From an uncultured Spiribacter sp. (GTDB lineage Bacteria > Pseudomonadota > Gammaproteobacteria > Nitrococcales > Nitrococcaceae): a stretch of DNA of 64,000 bases. The position numbers and the translations under genes were made by a program. The stretch is taken from positions 124,001-188,000 of the forward strand of contig CALGDM010000006.1 of the NCBI GenBank assembly GCA_937884605.1. Direction: 5' to 3'. A model generated the notes under the pieces. It saw nothing but the letters and a program-made list of their open reading frames with translations, did not search any database and was not told where the DNA came from. Below are positions 50,505 to 59,593 of the stretch, in pieces (the first letter of the stretch is position 1; every line of letters starts with the position of its first letter).

Positions 50505-51971
50505 ATGCAAATCGCCCAGGAAGCCCTGACCTTTGATGACGTCCTCCTGCTGCCGGATTACTCGGATGTGCTGCCCAAGGCCGTCGACCTGTCGACGCGG
50601 GTGACCCGCGAGATTCGGCTCAACATCCCGCTGCTCTCCGCCGCCATGGACACCGTCACCGAATCGCGCCTTGCCATCCGGCTGGCCGAGCAGGGCGGAA
50701 TCGGCATTGTGCACAAGAGCATGAGTGTCGAGGACCAGGCGCGGGAAGTGCGCATCGTCAAGAAGTTCGAGAGCGGTGTCATCAAAGAGCCCATTACCGT
50801 TACCCCTGAGGCGACCATCCGCGAGGTGATCACGCTCATGGGACAGTACGGGATCTCTGGAGTGCCGGTGGTCGAGGGGCGTCAGCTCACCGGGATTGTC
50901 ACCAGCCGGGATCTACGCTTCGAGACCCGGCTCGACATGCAAGTCACCGATGCAATGACGCCCAGGGATCGGCTGGTTACGGTGCAGGAGGGTGCCGAGC
51001 GCGATGAGATCCTGACGCTGCTGCATCGCCACCGCATCGAGAAGCTGCTGGTGGTCAACCCTCGCTTTGAGCTGCGCGGCATGATCACCGTCAAGGACAT
51101 CCAGAAGGCCGAGGACTTCCCCAACGCCTGCAAGGACGAGCATGGGCGGCTGCGAGTGGGCGCGGCGGTGTCCACGGGCGAAGGCACCGAGGAGCGCGTC
51201 GAAGCGCTGGCCGAGGCGGGTGCCGATCTGCTGGTGGTGGATACCGCCCACGGCCACAGTAAGGGCGTGATCGATCGGGTTGCCTGGATCAAGCGCCACT
51301 TCCCCGCCGTGCAGGTCATTGGTGGCAACATCGCCACCGGCGGTGCCGCGCGGGCCCTGGCCGATGCCGGCGCCGACGCGGTCAAGGTGGGCATTGGCCC
51401 CGGATCCATCTGTACCACCCGGGTCATCGCCGGCGTCGGGGTGCCCCAGGTGACGGCGGTGGACAATGTGGCCACAGCACTCGCCGGCACCGATGTGCCG
51501 GTGATCGCCGACGGCGGCATCCGCTTTTCCGGGGACATGGCCAAGGCCATGGCGGCCGGCGCGCACTGCGTGATGATGGGCAGTATGTTCGCGGGCACCG
51601 ACGAGGCACCCGGCGAAGTCGAGCTCTACCAGGGGCGCAGCTACAAGTCGTACCGCGGCATGGGCTCGATCGGCGCCATGTCCGGCAAGCAGGGCTCGTC
51701 GGATCGCTACTTCCAGGAAAATGCCCGTGATGCCGACAAGCTCGTGCCCGAGGGCATCGAGGGCCGCGTGCCCTACAAAGGACCGATGAACGTCATCATT
51801 CACCAGCTTCTGGGCGGTCTGCGCGCCAGCATGGGTTACTGCGGCTGCGCGGATATCGAGTCGTTCCGCGAGCGGGCGACCTTTGCACGCATCACCAACT
51901 CCGGGGTGCGTGAGGGGCATGTCCACGATGTGAGTATCACCAAGGAAGCGCCCAACTACCGGAGCGACTGA
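50505..51971 (+). CDS. guaB: IMP dehydrogenase
   Basis: Oxidises IMP to XMP with NAD, the committed step to GMP. The 488-residue length is that of E. coli GuaB (488). The barrel is interrupted by a CBS pair at about 95-205 ([20 protein letters not shown] to [18 protein letters not shown]). The catalytic cysteine lies in [20 protein letters not shown] and the flap contains [12 protein letters not shown]. It has a strong promoter of its own and is followed by guaA after 4 bp. Confidence 0.98.
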   Translation: MQIAQEALTFDDVLLLPDYSDVLPKAVDLSTRVTREIRLNIPLLSAAMDTVTESRLAIRLAEQGGIGIVHKSMSVEDQAREVRIVKKFESGVIKEPITVTPEATIREVITLMGQYGISGVPVVEGRQLTGIVTSRDLRFETRLDMQVTDAMTPRDRLVTVQEGAERDEILTLLHRHRIEKLLVVNPRFELRGMITVKDIQKAEDFPNACKDEHGRLRVGAAVSTGEGTEERVEALAEAGADLLVVDTAHGHSKGVIDRVAWIKRHFPAVQVIGGNIATGGAARALADAGADAVKVGIGPGSICTTRVIAGVGVPQVTAVDNVATALAGTDVPVIADGGIRFSGDMAKAMAAGAHCVMMGSMFAGTDEAPGEVELYQGRSYKSYRGMGSIGAMSGKQGSSDRYFQENARDADKLVPEGIEGRVPYKGPMNVIIHQLLGGLRASMGYCGCADIESFRERATFARITNSGVREGHVHDVSITKEAPNYRSD

Positions 51972-51975
51972 CGCC

Positions 51976-53559
51976 ATGACCGGCGATATCCATGCCGAGC
52001 GGATCCTCATCCTTGATTTTGGTTCGCAGTACACCCAGCTGATTGCCCGGCGGATCCGCGAGGCCGGGGTGTATTGCGAGATCCGCCCCTGGGACGTGGC
52101 CGCCGATCGCATCCGCGATTTCGCCCCGCGCGGGGTGATCCTCTCGGGCGGGCCCGAGTCGGTGCACGAGGACCACGCGCAGACGCCGCGGCTGCCGACG
52201 GCCGTCCTCGAACTGGGTGTCCCGATTCTGGGTATCTGTTACGGCATGCAGACTCTTGCCCACGAGCTGGGCGGAGCGGTCGAGGCCTCGCAGAGCAAGG
52301 AGTTCGGCTATGCCGAGGTGCGTGCTCGTGGCCACTCGGTGCTGTTGCAGGATATCGAGGATCGCACCAATGCCGAGGGTCACGGACTGCTGGATGTCTG
52401 GATGAGCCACGGCGACCGGGTGTCGGGCTTGCCGACCGGCTTCAAGGTCATTGCCAGTACACCCTCGGCACCCATTGCCGGCATCGGCGATGACGCCCGC
52501 GGTTTCTATGGCCTGCAGTTTCATCCCGAGGTAACCCACACCGCCCAGGGGCAGCGAATCCTCGAGCGTTTTGTGCACGGCGTCTGCGGCTGCTCCGGCC
52601 GCTGGACGGCGGATAACATCATCGATGATCTGGCCACCCGGGTGCGCACCACCGTGGGCGACCAGAATGTGCTGCTGGGGCTGTCGGGCGGCGTCGATTC
52701 GTCGGTGGTGGCCGCGCTGCTGCATAAGGCCATCGGCGATCAACTGACCTGCGTCTTCGTGGACAATGGTCTGCTGCGCCAGGGCGAGGGCGACGAGGTG
52801 ATGCAGACCTTCGCCCGGCACATGGGCATTCGGGTGATCCGTGTGGATGCCGAGGCGCGGTTTCTTGATGCACTCGCCGGCGAGGACGATCCCGAGGTCA
52901 AGCGCAAGATCATCGGCCGGACCTTCATTGAGGTCTTCGACGAGGAGGCAGGCAAGCTCGAGAACATCCAGTGGCTCGCCCAGGGCACAATCTACCCCGA
53001 TGTCATCGAATCGGCCGGCGCCAGCACGGGCAAGGCCCATGTCATCAAGTCGCATCATAATGTCGGGGGACTGCCCGAGCGCATGAACCTCAAGTTGCTC
53101 GAGCCCCTGCGCGAGCTGTTCAAGGACGAGGTGCGCCGGATTGGCCTGGAACTGGGTCTGCCGGCGGAAATGATCCACCGTCACCCGTTTCCCGGCCCCG
53201 GCCTCGGGGTGCGCATTCTGGGCGAGATTCACAAGGAATACGCGGACTGCCTGCGCCGCGCCGACGCCATATTCATCGAAGCGCTGCGCGCCAGTGGCTG
53301 GTATGAGAAAACCAGCCAGGCCTTTGCGGTATTTCTGCCGGTGCGCTCGGTGGGGGTGACTGGCGATGGCCGGCGCTATGAATGGGTGATCGCGCTGCGG
53401 GCCGTCGAGACCATCGATTTCATGACCGCCCGCTGGGCGCATCTGCCCTATGAGTTCCTCGATGATGTCTCGCGGCGGATCATCAACGAAATCGACGGGA
53501 TCTCGCGGGTCGTCTATGACATATCCGGCAAACCGCCGGCCACCATCGAGTGGGAGTGA
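51976..53559 (+). CDS. guaA: GMP synthase (glutamine-hydrolysing)
   Basis: Converts XMP to GMP with glutamine and ATP. The 527-residue product has the class I amidotransferase (Cys in [11 protein letters not shown], His/Glu in QFHPEVTHT), the PP-loop of the synthase domain ([15 protein letters not shown]) and the C-terminal dimer domain ending KPPATIEWE, the near-universal GuaA tail. Second gene of guaBA; tadA begins inside its stop. Confidence 0.98.
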   Translation: MTGDIHAERILILDFGSQYTQLIARRIREAGVYCEIRPWDVAADRIRDFAPRGVILSGGPESVHEDHAQTPRLPTAVLELGVPILGICYGMQTLAHELGGAVEASQSKEFGYAEVRARGHSVLLQDIEDRTNAEGHGLLDVWMSHGDRVSGLPTGFKVIASTPSAPIAGIGDDARGFYGLQFHPEVTHTAQGQRILERFVHGVCGCSGRWTADNIIDDLATRVRTTVGDQNVLLGLSGGVDSSVVAALLHKAIGDQLTCVFVDNGLLRQGEGDEVMQTFARHMGIRVIRVDAEARFLDALAGEDDPEVKRKIIGRTFIEVFDEEAGKLENIQWLAQGTIYPDVIESAGASTGKAHVIKSHHNVGGLPERMNLKLLEPLRELFKDEVRRIGLELGLPAEMIHRHPFPGPGLGVRILGEIHKEYADCLRRADAIFIEALRASGWYEKTSQAFAVFLPVRSVGVTGDGRRYEWVIALRAVETIDFMTARWAHLPYEFLDDVSRRIINEIDGISRVVYDISGKPPATIEWE

Positions 53560-54008
53560 CGCCTGAGGCGGCCATGCAGCGCGCGCTGGTGCTGGCCGAA
53601 CAGGCGGCGGGCGCCGGCGAGGTGCCGGTGGGGGCGGTGCTGCTGCGCGATGGCGAGCTAATTGGCGAAGGCTACAATCAACCCATCGGCAGTCACGACC
53701 CCACCGCCCATGCCGAGATCGTCGCGCTGCGAGCCGCCGGGGTCCGACTGGGCGCCTATCGGCTGCCGGGGACCCGACTCTACGTGACGCTGGAGCCCTG
53801 TCCGATGTGCGTTGGCGCGCTCATCCACGCCCGGGTCGAGGCGGTCATCTACGGGGCCAGTGACCCCAAGACCGGTGCCTGCGGGGGCGCAATCCGCCTG
53901 CACGAGGACCCGGTCCACAATCATCGCCTGTCGGTACAGGGCGGGTTGATGGCAGAGCCGTGCGCGGCGCTGCTGAGGGATTTTTTTCGGCAAAGACGCC
54001 AACGCTGA
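53556..54008 (+). CDS. tadA: tRNA-specific adenosine deaminase
   Basis: Deaminates A34 to inosine in tRNA-Arg(ACG), the very tRNA encoded later in this window at 62049. The zinc site is HAEI (His and catalytic Glu) with PCPMC (two Cys), and the family stretch [20 protein letters not shown] and [12 protein letters not shown] is intact. Product 150 residues from GTG 53556, which overlaps the guaA stop by 4 bp (GTGA). GTG 53550 and ATG 53574 (with GAGG) are alternatives. Confidence 0.94.
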   Translation: MTPEAAMQRALVLAEQAAGAGEVPVGAVLLRDGELIGEGYNQPIGSHDPTAHAEIVALRAAGVRLGAYRLPGTRLYVTLEPCPMCVGALIHARVEAVIYGASDPKTGACGGAIRLHEDPVHNHRLSVQGGLMAEPCAALLRDFFRQRRQR

Positions 54009-54016
54009 GGCAAATC

Positions 54017-55132
54017 ATGACATCAACTGAACTGCCCCGGACCATGGCCGCCGTCCAGCTTGACCGCCACGGCGGGCTGGATGCCCTCAAATACCGCGAT
54101 GATGTGCCGGTGCCCCGGCCGGGTGTCAACGAAGTCCTTATCGAAGTGCATGCCTGTGGCATGAACAATACCGATGTGTGGGTGCGCGAAGGGGCCTATG
54201 GCAGCGACACGGATCCGGATGCCGTCTCGACCTGGCGCCGGGGGCGCTCGACCCTGACCTTCCCGCGCATCCAGGGCACAGACAGTGTCGGTCAGGTGGT
54301 CGCGGTGGGGGAGAACGTGTCCGCCGAGCGCATCGGCGAGCGGGTGATGATCGATTTCAGCCTGTACAACCGCGACGACGACAGCCTCGCGGACATCGAT
54401 TACATCGGCCATGGCCGGGATGGCGGCTATGCCGAGTATCAGTGCGTGCCGGCGGACAATGCGCATCCGGTCGATACCTCACTGAGTGACGCTGAACTGG
54501 CCACCTTTTGCTGTGCCTATCTGACCGGCGAGCACATGCTGGAGCGAGCCGATGTGCAAGCCGGCGAGCGGGTGCTGGTCACCGGCGCCTCGGGCGGCGT
54601 GGGCTCGGGGATTGTCCAGCTCTGTCGGGCACGCGGCGCGATCCCCTATGCGGTAACCCGCGCCGACAAGGCGGCCGCGCTGACGGCAATCGGTGCCGAG
54701 GCAACGGTGGATCGCGGCGCGGCCGACTGGGTGGCGGCCGTGGAGGCGGCCACCGGCGGCGCGCCGATCGATGTGGTGGCCGATCTGGTTGCCGGGCCGC
54801 ATTTCAACGACCTGCTTCGCATCCTCCGGCCCGAGGGTCGCTACACCACCGCCGGCGCAATCGCCGGGCCGGTGGTCAATCTCGACCTGCGCACGCTCTA
54901 CCTCAAGCAGTTGCAGATCAATGGCTCGTCCCAGGGGCGGCGCAGCGACTTTCGGCGTCTGCTCGGTCATGTCCTGGCGGGTCGCATCCAGCCGCTGCTG
55001 CACGCCACCTATCGGCTTTCGGATTTTCATCGCGCCCAGCGCGACTTCATGGACAAGGACTACGTCGGCAAGCTCGTGGTTGTCCCCGACCGGCATTGGG
55101 ACCGGGTGGGTGCGCCCCATGCCCGCGACTGA
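54017..55132 (+). CDS. MDR-family quinone oxidoreductase-like dehydrogenase
   Basis: A 371-residue medium-chain dehydrogenase/reductase. The GroES-like part begins MAAVQLDRHGGLDALKYRDD and has HACGMNNTDVWVREG; the NADPH-binding Rossmann motif is VLVTGASGGVGSGIVQLCRA. The catalytic-zinc cysteine/histidine set of alcohol dehydrogenases is not clearly present, pointing to the zinc-independent quinone oxidoreductase group. Substrate unknown. I start at ATG 54017, nine bases after tadA. It overlaps the next gene by 14 bp, so the two may act in one small pathway. Confidence 0.84.
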   Translation: MTSTELPRTMAAVQLDRHGGLDALKYRDDVPVPRPGVNEVLIEVHACGMNNTDVWVREGAYGSDTDPDAVSTWRRGRSTLTFPRIQGTDSVGQVVAVGENVSAERIGERVMIDFSLYNRDDDSLADIDYIGHGRDGGYAEYQCVPADNAHPVDTSLSDAELATFCCAYLTGEHMLERADVQAGERVLVTGASGGVGSGIVQLCRARGAIPYAVTRADKAAALTAIGAEATVDRGAADWVAAVEAATGGAPIDVVADLVAGPHFNDLLRILRPEGRYTTAGAIAGPVVNLDLRTLYLKQLQINGSSQGRRSDFRRLLGHVLAGRIQPLLHATYRLSDFHRAQRDFMDKDYVGKLVVVPDRHWDRVGAPHARD

Positions 55133-56204
55133 CCCGGTTGCACTGGAGTGGATGGACGTCGCCGTAGGCAGCGACATCCACCGCGTGGTCTTTGCCGGTG
55201 TCCCGACTGATCCCACGCACAGTGTGCGCGAGCGCATGGAGTGGCTGAGCGGCCCGGGAGATGGACTGCGTCAGCTGCTGATCGAGCCGCCCTACGGGAC
55301 GCCCACCTTTTGCGTCGATCTGCTGACGCCCCCCGATGACCCCGACGCCCAGGCGGCCTTCATCATCATGGAGGTCATGGGTTATCCGTTCTTCTCGGGG
55401 TCGAACACCATGGCCACCGCCTGTGCGCTGATAGAGAGCGGCCGCATTCCCGGTACCGAGCCCGACGGCACGCAGTGCCTGCGCCTCGAGGCCCCGGGCG
55501 GGCGTGTTGATGCCCATGTGGAACGGCGCGGCGGGCAGGTAGTCAAGGTGACCGTCGAGGGGGACGAGGCCTTTGTCCACCGGGCCGATGCCCGGGTCCA
55601 GCTGCCCGATCTGGGGACAGTGGCCTATGACCTTGTCTGGAGTGGCGGCCACTACGTGATGGTCAACGCCGATTCGCTGGGTCTGCGCCCGGAAGATGCG
55701 GGCGGGGCGGATGCGCTCGCGCTGGCGGCGCGGATTGTCGAGGCGGTGCAGGCGGATTTCCAGGATCTGCACCCCCGGCTGGGTGATGTCGGCGCGCCGC
55801 GTTTTCTGCACTGGATGTGGCCCGAGACCCAGGCTTCGCCGGATTGCCTGCAGGCAACGGGTGGGACCTATGGCCATCCCGGCGTGCTCTGGGGTTGCCC
55901 CACCGGCACCGGCACCGTCGCGCGCCTGGCGCGGCGGATGCACCATGGTCTGGCCGGTGTGGGGACATCACTGCGCAACACCAGCCCCGCCGGGACGACC
56001 TTCGAGGGCCGGGTCATCGAGCAGAGCCGGGTAGGGGACTACCCCAGCATTCGCACCCAGGTCAGCGGTACGCCGAGGGTGGTCGGTCAGTGCACCCTCA
56101 CTTTGCCGCCCACCAGCCCCGTGATCGCTGAGCGCGGTCTGGAATGGCTCCTGGATCCACGCTCAGGCCTGATCGAGGATCCAGTCGGGGACAATGCCGG
56201 ATGA
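55119..56204 (+). CDS. Proline racemase/hydroxyproline epimerase-family protein with Ser/Thr active-site pair
   Basis: A 361-residue PLP-independent enzyme of the proline racemase fold, which in the family is a two-base epimerase or a dehydratase. The motif normally MCGH is here FFSGSNT with Ser93 where the first catalytic Cys would be. The motif normally SPCGTGT is here GCPTGTGT with Thr262 at the second Cys. Cys/Thr pairs mark trans-3-hydroxyproline dehydratases and Ser/Cys occurs in some epimerases; Ser/Thr is not one I can assign. ATG 55119 lies within the end of the MDR gene. Its 3' end overlaps the convergent HAD gene by 42 bp. Confidence 0.82.
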   Translation: MPATDPVALEWMDVAVGSDIHRVVFAGVPTDPTHSVRERMEWLSGPGDGLRQLLIEPPYGTPTFCVDLLTPPDDPDAQAAFIIMEVMGYPFFSGSNTMATACALIESGRIPGTEPDGTQCLRLEAPGGRVDAHVERRGGQVVKVTVEGDEAFVHRADARVQLPDLGTVAYDLVWSGGHYVMVNADSLGLRPEDAGGADALALAARIVEAVQADFQDLHPRLGDVGAPRFLHWMWPETQASPDCLQATGGTYGHPGVLWGCPTGTGTVARLARRMHHGLAGVGTSLRNTSPAGTTFEGRVIEQSRVGDYPSIRTQVSGTPRVVGQCTLTLPPTSPVIAERGLEWLLDPRSGLIEDPVGDNAG

Positions 56205-57086
56205 ATCGATCGCCGCATCGATATTCATATCGGCGAGCACGCCGGTCTGCGTGACAAGCGCCGTGCGAACGCCCGCTGCCTGGCCGCCCAGAACATCGGT
56301 ATGCAGCGTATCCCCCACCATCAGTGTTCGCTCGCGGTCGATTGCGGGGCCCAGTCGCTCGAGGGCCAGCTCAAAGATGTTAGCGAAGGGTTTGCCGTAG
56401 AACGCCGGTTCGACGCCGGTGGCATCCTGGATCTGATGGGCGAAAGTGCCCGGCTCGGTGGAATCCCCCCCGGCCTGGGGTGCCAGAAGGTCCGGGTTGG
56501 CCACCAGCAGACGCCGCGGGTTATCCCGGAGGCTCCGGGTCAGCAGATCCTGTCGCGCTGGCGTCCATTCCGAGGCACCCACAAACAGAAAGCCGTCGAC
56601 GGCGTGATAGTCGGCGATGTCGTCGCCGAGCATCCGGTAGTCCAGGGGCGGGAATTCATCGGGACCAAACTGCTGACCCGCGATGATGCCCCAGTGCCGT
56701 GGTGCCTCGCGCTCGAGCTGGCGGACCAGCGTTTTGCGGCTGGTGACCACATCGGCGGTGTCAAAGTGATAGCCCAGCCGCTGATAGCGCGCCATCAGCG
56801 TTGCGTGCGAGTATCCAGCCGCATTGGAAACCACCATGACCCGTTTTCCCGCGGCCTGCAGGGCGGCAATTCGCTCGGGGACACCCGGGATGGGGTCCTG
56901 GCCACGGTTAAGGACCCCAAAAGCATCCAGCAAAACGGTGTCAAAATGATCCATGATTTCGTCAAGATTGGCGGCACGTCGGCCCGCGCCCCGGCGGGCT
57001 GGGGCCGGCAGGCGATGGCGAATGGCCTCGTAGGCGGTAAAACCGAGCGGAGCGTCGGATTGGATGGAGGGCGGTGCGTGGTCCAT
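56163..57086 (-). CDS. HAD-superfamily class IIA hydrolase (NagD-like)
   Basis: A 307-residue HAD phosphatase. Motif I is FDTVLLDAFGVLNRG (first Asp as nucleophile; the second Asp of DxD is replaced by Phe, DAF), motif II VVSNAAGYSH, and motifs III/IV KPFANIFELALERL and LMVGDTLHTDVLGG. The cap between motifs II and III fits class IIA. A run AIRHRLPAPARRGAGRRAA precedes the core, an N-terminal extension typical of the TIGR01459-like subgroup. Substrate unknown. AGGA precedes the ATG, and the 3' end overlaps the racemase-like gene by 42 bp. About 155 bp of noncoding sequence with the tRNA-Ser promoter lie upstream. Confidence 0.83.
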   Translation of the reverse strand: MDHAPPSIQSDAPLGFTAYEAIRHRLPAPARRGAGRRAANLDEIMDHFDTVLLDAFGVLNRGQDPIPGVPERIAALQAAGKRVMVVSNAAGYSHATLMARYQRLGYHFDTADVVTSRKTLVRQLEREAPRHWGIIAGQQFGPDEFPPLDYRMLGDDIADYHAVDGFLFVGASEWTPARQDLLTRSLRDNPRRLLVANPDLLAPQAGGDSTEPGTFAHQIQDATGVEPAFYGKPFANIFELALERLGPAIDRERTLMVGDTLHTDVLGGQAAGVRTALVTQTGVLADMNIDAAIDSSGIVPDWILDQA

Positions 57087-57226
57087 GAGAGTCCTGTTGA
57101 GCGCGGTCCAAGCGCTGCATTATAGCGCGTCAGAATGCCGGCGGCTTGGAGTGATATCCGAGCGCGACACCTGCATTGTCAGCATTTTCTAAGGGCCACG
57201 GTTTTCGCTGGCAGCAGGGAATGTTG

Positions 57227-57232
57227 TACAAT
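57227..57232 (+). promoter_or_regulatory. -10 element of tRNA-Ser
   Basis: TACAAT lies 10 bp before the tRNA 5' end. The region 17 bp upstream (TTCGCT) is a poor -35 match. Confidence 0.5.
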
Positions 57233-57242
57233 CCGCGCTGTT

Positions 57243-57332
57243 GGAGAGGTGGCTGAGTGGTCGAAAGCGCCGCACTCGAAATGCGGTGAGTCCGAGAGGG
57301 CTCCGGGGGTTCGAATCCCTCCCTCTCCGCCA
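57243..57332 (+). tRNA. tRNA-Ser(CGA)
   Basis: A 90-nt class II tRNA with encoded CCA. Acceptor GGAGAGG pairs with CCTCTCC, discriminator G. The anticodon loop is CTCGAAA between CCGCA and TGCGG, giving anticodon CGA (codon UCG). It has the long variable arm of serine tRNAs (GAGTCCGAGAGGGCTC) and T-arm GGGGGTTCGAATCCC. It is followed at 10 bp by an intrinsic terminator and then by a T-arm-like module. Confidence 0.97.
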
Positions 57333-57342
57333 GATACGCAAG

Positions 57343-57364
57343 CGGGCCCAATCGGGCCCGTTTT
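57343..57364 (+). terminator. Intrinsic terminator of tRNA-Ser
   Basis: CGGGCCC / GGGCCCG stem with AATC loop then TTTT; the flanking GATACG...CGTATC can extend the pairing. Confidence 0.85.
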
Positions 57365-57381
57365 CGTATCTGACCAAGGAC

Positions 57382-57423
57382 GGGGTTCGAACCCCCGGAG
57401 CAAACAGATGGGTTCGACCCATC
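57382..57423. repeat. tRNA-trailing module 1 (inverted T-arm copy plus TTCG hairpin)
   Basis: First half (57382-57401) is, on the minus strand, identical at 19 of 20 bases to tRNA-Ser positions 57300-57319 (end of variable arm plus T-arm). It contains the perfect palindrome GGGGTTCGAACCCC (57382-57395). Second half holds the hairpin GATGGGT-TCG-ACCCATC (57407-57423). The core 57383-57418 is matched base for length by a second module behind tRNA-Arg. Confidence 0.7.
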
Positions 57424-57433
57424 GCGGCAGTCG

Positions 57434-57961
57434 CTAATCGACCACTGCGGGGTAGCGCTGCTTCGCGCGGTAGAGGCGATAAATCGTGATCGCATTGGTC
57501 GAGAACACAAGCAATTCCGCGAGTGTGCCGCCCACCGAGCCCGCCAGGACGTGACTGACCGCCCACGCTAATGCCGCCAGGCCCAGAAGAACCCGCATCG
57601 GGATCCCGCTGAGCAAGAACATCCCCACCGTGCCCAGCACCATCGCGACCATGGCGGGCAAGTCGGCCCAGCTCTGCCAGGTGAGCACCGAAGCCATGCC
57701 GCTTGCCGCCAACACCACGATCATTGCTTTGGCACTGCCGGGAAAGCGCCTCGCCAGTGCAATGCGCGCAATGACCAGCAGTGACAATGCCGCAGCCGTC
57801 CAGCTCTCAAAAAACAGGAACTGCAGAACAAAGGCGACATTCGCCGAGATCAGCAGCACCAAGAGTCGGTCGTCCTGCTTGCTGGAAAAGGCCAGCACGC
57901 AAAGCACGAGCGACGCGAAACCGAATAACTGACCCGCTAGCGTGCTATAGGATTCGTACAC
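57434..57961 (-). CDS. YgjV-like inner membrane protein
   Basis: A 175-residue protein with about six short hydrophobic helices and small loops. It opens MYESYSTLAGQLFGFASLVL and has CVLAFSSKQDDRLLVLLISANVAF-type sequence in which the FSSKQDDRLL turn between helices is characteristic of the YgjV family. Function unknown. GTG start at 57961 has only a weak ribosome site. It converges on tRNA-Ser and ends 11 bp from the T-arm module. The 100 bp upstream, to the small lipoprotein gene, show no clear promoter. Confidence 0.78.
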   Translation of the reverse strand: MYESYSTLAGQLFGFASLVLCVLAFSSKQDDRLLVLLISANVAFVLQFLFFESWTAAALSLLVIARIALARRFPGSAKAMIVVLAASGMASVLTWQSWADLPAMVAMVLGTVGMFLLSGIPMRVLLGLAALAWAVSHVLAGSVGGTLAELLVFSTNAITIYRLYRAKQRYPAVVD

Positions 57962-58061
57962 GGAACGCCACGATGTGCCGGTGCAGACTGAATGACGCCC
58001 TCAAGGCGCTGGCTCGCAACGCTCTGGGCCTCCAGTATCCGATGCACGAACAATCGCAGGC

Positions 58062-58142
58062 CTAGATGCCCGGCACGAGTGGAACCCCGCTGCAGCCGCT
58101 CAGCAGGGTCATCAGCGTAATCAGTAGTGCAGCTCGAATCAT
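58062..58142 (-). CDS. 26-residue predicted lipoprotein
   Basis: ATG 58142 to TAG 58062 encodes 26 residues: a short positive start (MIR), a hydrophobic run ALLITLMTLLSG, a lipobox LLSGC with Cys at residue 17, and a nine-residue mature tail SGVPLVPGI. After cleavage only ten residues would remain on the lipid. It starts 15 bp after the purine permease stop with GGCGG upstream, so it is probably co-transcribed. No family is assigned. A chance open frame is possible, but signal, lipobox and spacing all fit a real gene. Confidence 0.55.
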   Translation of the reverse strand: MIRAALLITLMTLLSGCSGVPLVPGI

Positions 58143-58157
58143 GGATCGTTCCGCCGG

Positions 58158-59447
58158 TTAGATGAACGCAAAACGCAGCGCGAACAGTGCCGCGATCAGC
58201 CAGACTGCTGGATGGACGGCCGTCGGTTTACCGGCCAGGGTCTTGCCAAGCACATAGGTGATGAACCCCAGCCCCATCCCATCGGCAATGGAGTAGGTGA
58301 GGGGCATCGCAATGGCTGTGACCACGGCCGGCGCGGTGTCGGTGATGTCGTCCCAGTCCAGCTCAGCCAGGCCACGGACCATCATGCAGGCCACGAACAG
58401 CAGCGCTGGGGCAGTGGCGTAGCCAGGAATGGCGCTGACCACCGGCAGAAAGAACAGCGAGAGCAGGAACAGCACCGCAATCACGACGGCGGTCAGTCCG
58501 GTTCGCCCACCGGCATTGATCCCTGATGCGCTCTCGATGTAGGTGGTGGTCGTCGAGGTTCCGAAGATAGCACCGCCGATGCTGGCGCCGGAATCGGCGA
58601 CCAGTGCGCTGCGCAGCCGGCCCAGGCGACCGTCGCGATCCAGAAAGCCGGCCCGATGCGACAGGCCCACCAAAGTGCCGGTGCTGTCGAACAGATCGAC
58701 AAACAGAAACACCAGTACGACTGAGACAAGCCCAAGCTCGAACGCGCCGGCGATATCCATTTGCAGAAAGGTCGGGCTCGGGTCCGGCGGCATTGAAATG
58801 ACGCCGTCAAACTCGGCAACACCGAAAGGCACGCCGATCAGGCTGACGGCGAGGATGCCGATGAGCACGGCCCCTGGGACCTCGCGATAGCTCAGCGCTA
58901 CCATGATCGCAAAGCCGAGCATGGCGAGCAGTGTCGGCACCGCGGTCAGATCACCCAGCGTGACCAGGGTTGCGTCGCTGTTGACCACAACGCCGGCGTT
59001 CTGCAGCGCGATGATTGCCAGAAAAAAGCCGATGCCCGCGGAGATCGCCATCTTCAGCGATAACGGTATCGCGTTGATCAGCCATTCCCGGATCGGCAAC
59101 ACCGAAATGATCAAAAACAGAATACCCGAGAGAAAGACTGCGCCCAGCGCCGTCTGCCAGGCGATCCCCATGCCCAGGACCACCCCGTAGGTGAAGTAGG
59201 CGTTCAGCCCCATGCCCGGCGCGAGCCCGAATGGGTAGTTGGCATACAGGCCCATGATAAGGCTGCCGAGTGCGGCGGCGAGGCAGGTCGCCACAAAGAC
59301 CGCCCCCCAGTTCATCCCTGTCTCGGAGAGAATGCTCGGGTTGACGACAACGATGTAGGCCATTGTCAGAAAGGTGGTCAGACCAGCAAGCAGCTCGCGA
59401 CGGATGGTCGTGCCGCTTTCCGCCAGCTCGAAGAATCGATCCAACAT
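58158..59447 (-). CDS. NCS2/AzgA-family purine permease
   Basis: A 429-residue membrane carrier of the AzgA-like guanine/hypoxanthine/adenine group. It begins MLDRFFELAESGTTIRREL, typical of this group, then LAGLTTFLTMAYIVVVNP, GLAPGMGLNAYFTY and the NCS2 region VDLFDSTGTLVGLSHRAG. About 12-14 helices. ATG 59447 was chosen with GGGGG upstream; a TTG eight codons earlier is open. Uptake of purine bases fits with the guaBA genes nearby. No purine riboswitch is visible in the short leader. Confidence 0.92.
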   Translation of the reverse strand: MLDRFFELAESGTTIRRELLAGLTTFLTMAYIVVVNPSILSETGMNWGAVFVATCLAAALGSLIMGLYANYPFGLAPGMGLNAYFTYGVVLGMGIAWQTALGAVFLSGILFLIISVLPIREWLINAIPLSLKMAISAGIGFFLAIIALQNAGVVVNSDATLVTLGDLTAVPTLLAMLGFAIMVALSYREVPGAVLIGILAVSLIGVPFGVAEFDGVISMPPDPSPTFLQMDIAGAFELGLVSVVLVFLFVDLFDSTGTLVGLSHRAGFLDRDGRLGRLRSALVADSGASIGGAIFGTSTTTTYIESASGINAGGRTGLTAVVIAVLFLLSLFFLPVVSAIPGYATAPALLFVACMMVRGLAELDWDDITDTAPAVVTAIAMPLTYSIADGMGLGFITYVLGKTLAGKPTAVHPAVWLIAALFALRFAFI

Positions 59448-59477
59448 GGAGAAAGCCCCCGCAAAACGCAAAATGCG

Positions 59478-59483
59478 AGTATA
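59478..59483 (-). promoter_or_regulatory. -10 element of the purine permease promoter
   Basis: On the minus strand TATACT lies 30 bp before the ATG; the start would be near 59471, leaving about 24 nt of leader. The -35 region is weak. Confidence 0.45.
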
Positions 59484-59593
59484 CCCGGTGAGCGAGTGTT
59501 CGACACGACATCGTTACGTCATCGCGGCGTCATTGGATTGTCACAGGCGAATTCTAGGGTTTGGTGACCGTTCGCGTGATAAAGGACCTCACA

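Noticed and set aside
49051-53442. Long antisense frames opposite xseA (49051-50529) and guaA (51937-53442)
   Set aside because: They mirror well-conserved genes and carry no motif of their own.
57130-57566. Small frames across tRNA-Ser and across tRNA-Arg (products containing GGIRTPGA- or GGFEPPAS-like runs)
   Set aside because: They are translations of tRNA sequence; such peptides are frequent misannotations.
57087-58061. Genomic island next to tRNA-Ser
   Set aside because: No integrase, no direct repeat of the tRNA-Ser 3' end, and neighbouring genes are ordinary.
59448-59593. Purine riboswitch before the AzgA-type permease
   Set aside because: A leader of only about 24 nt is predicted, and no purine-aptamer core is visible.
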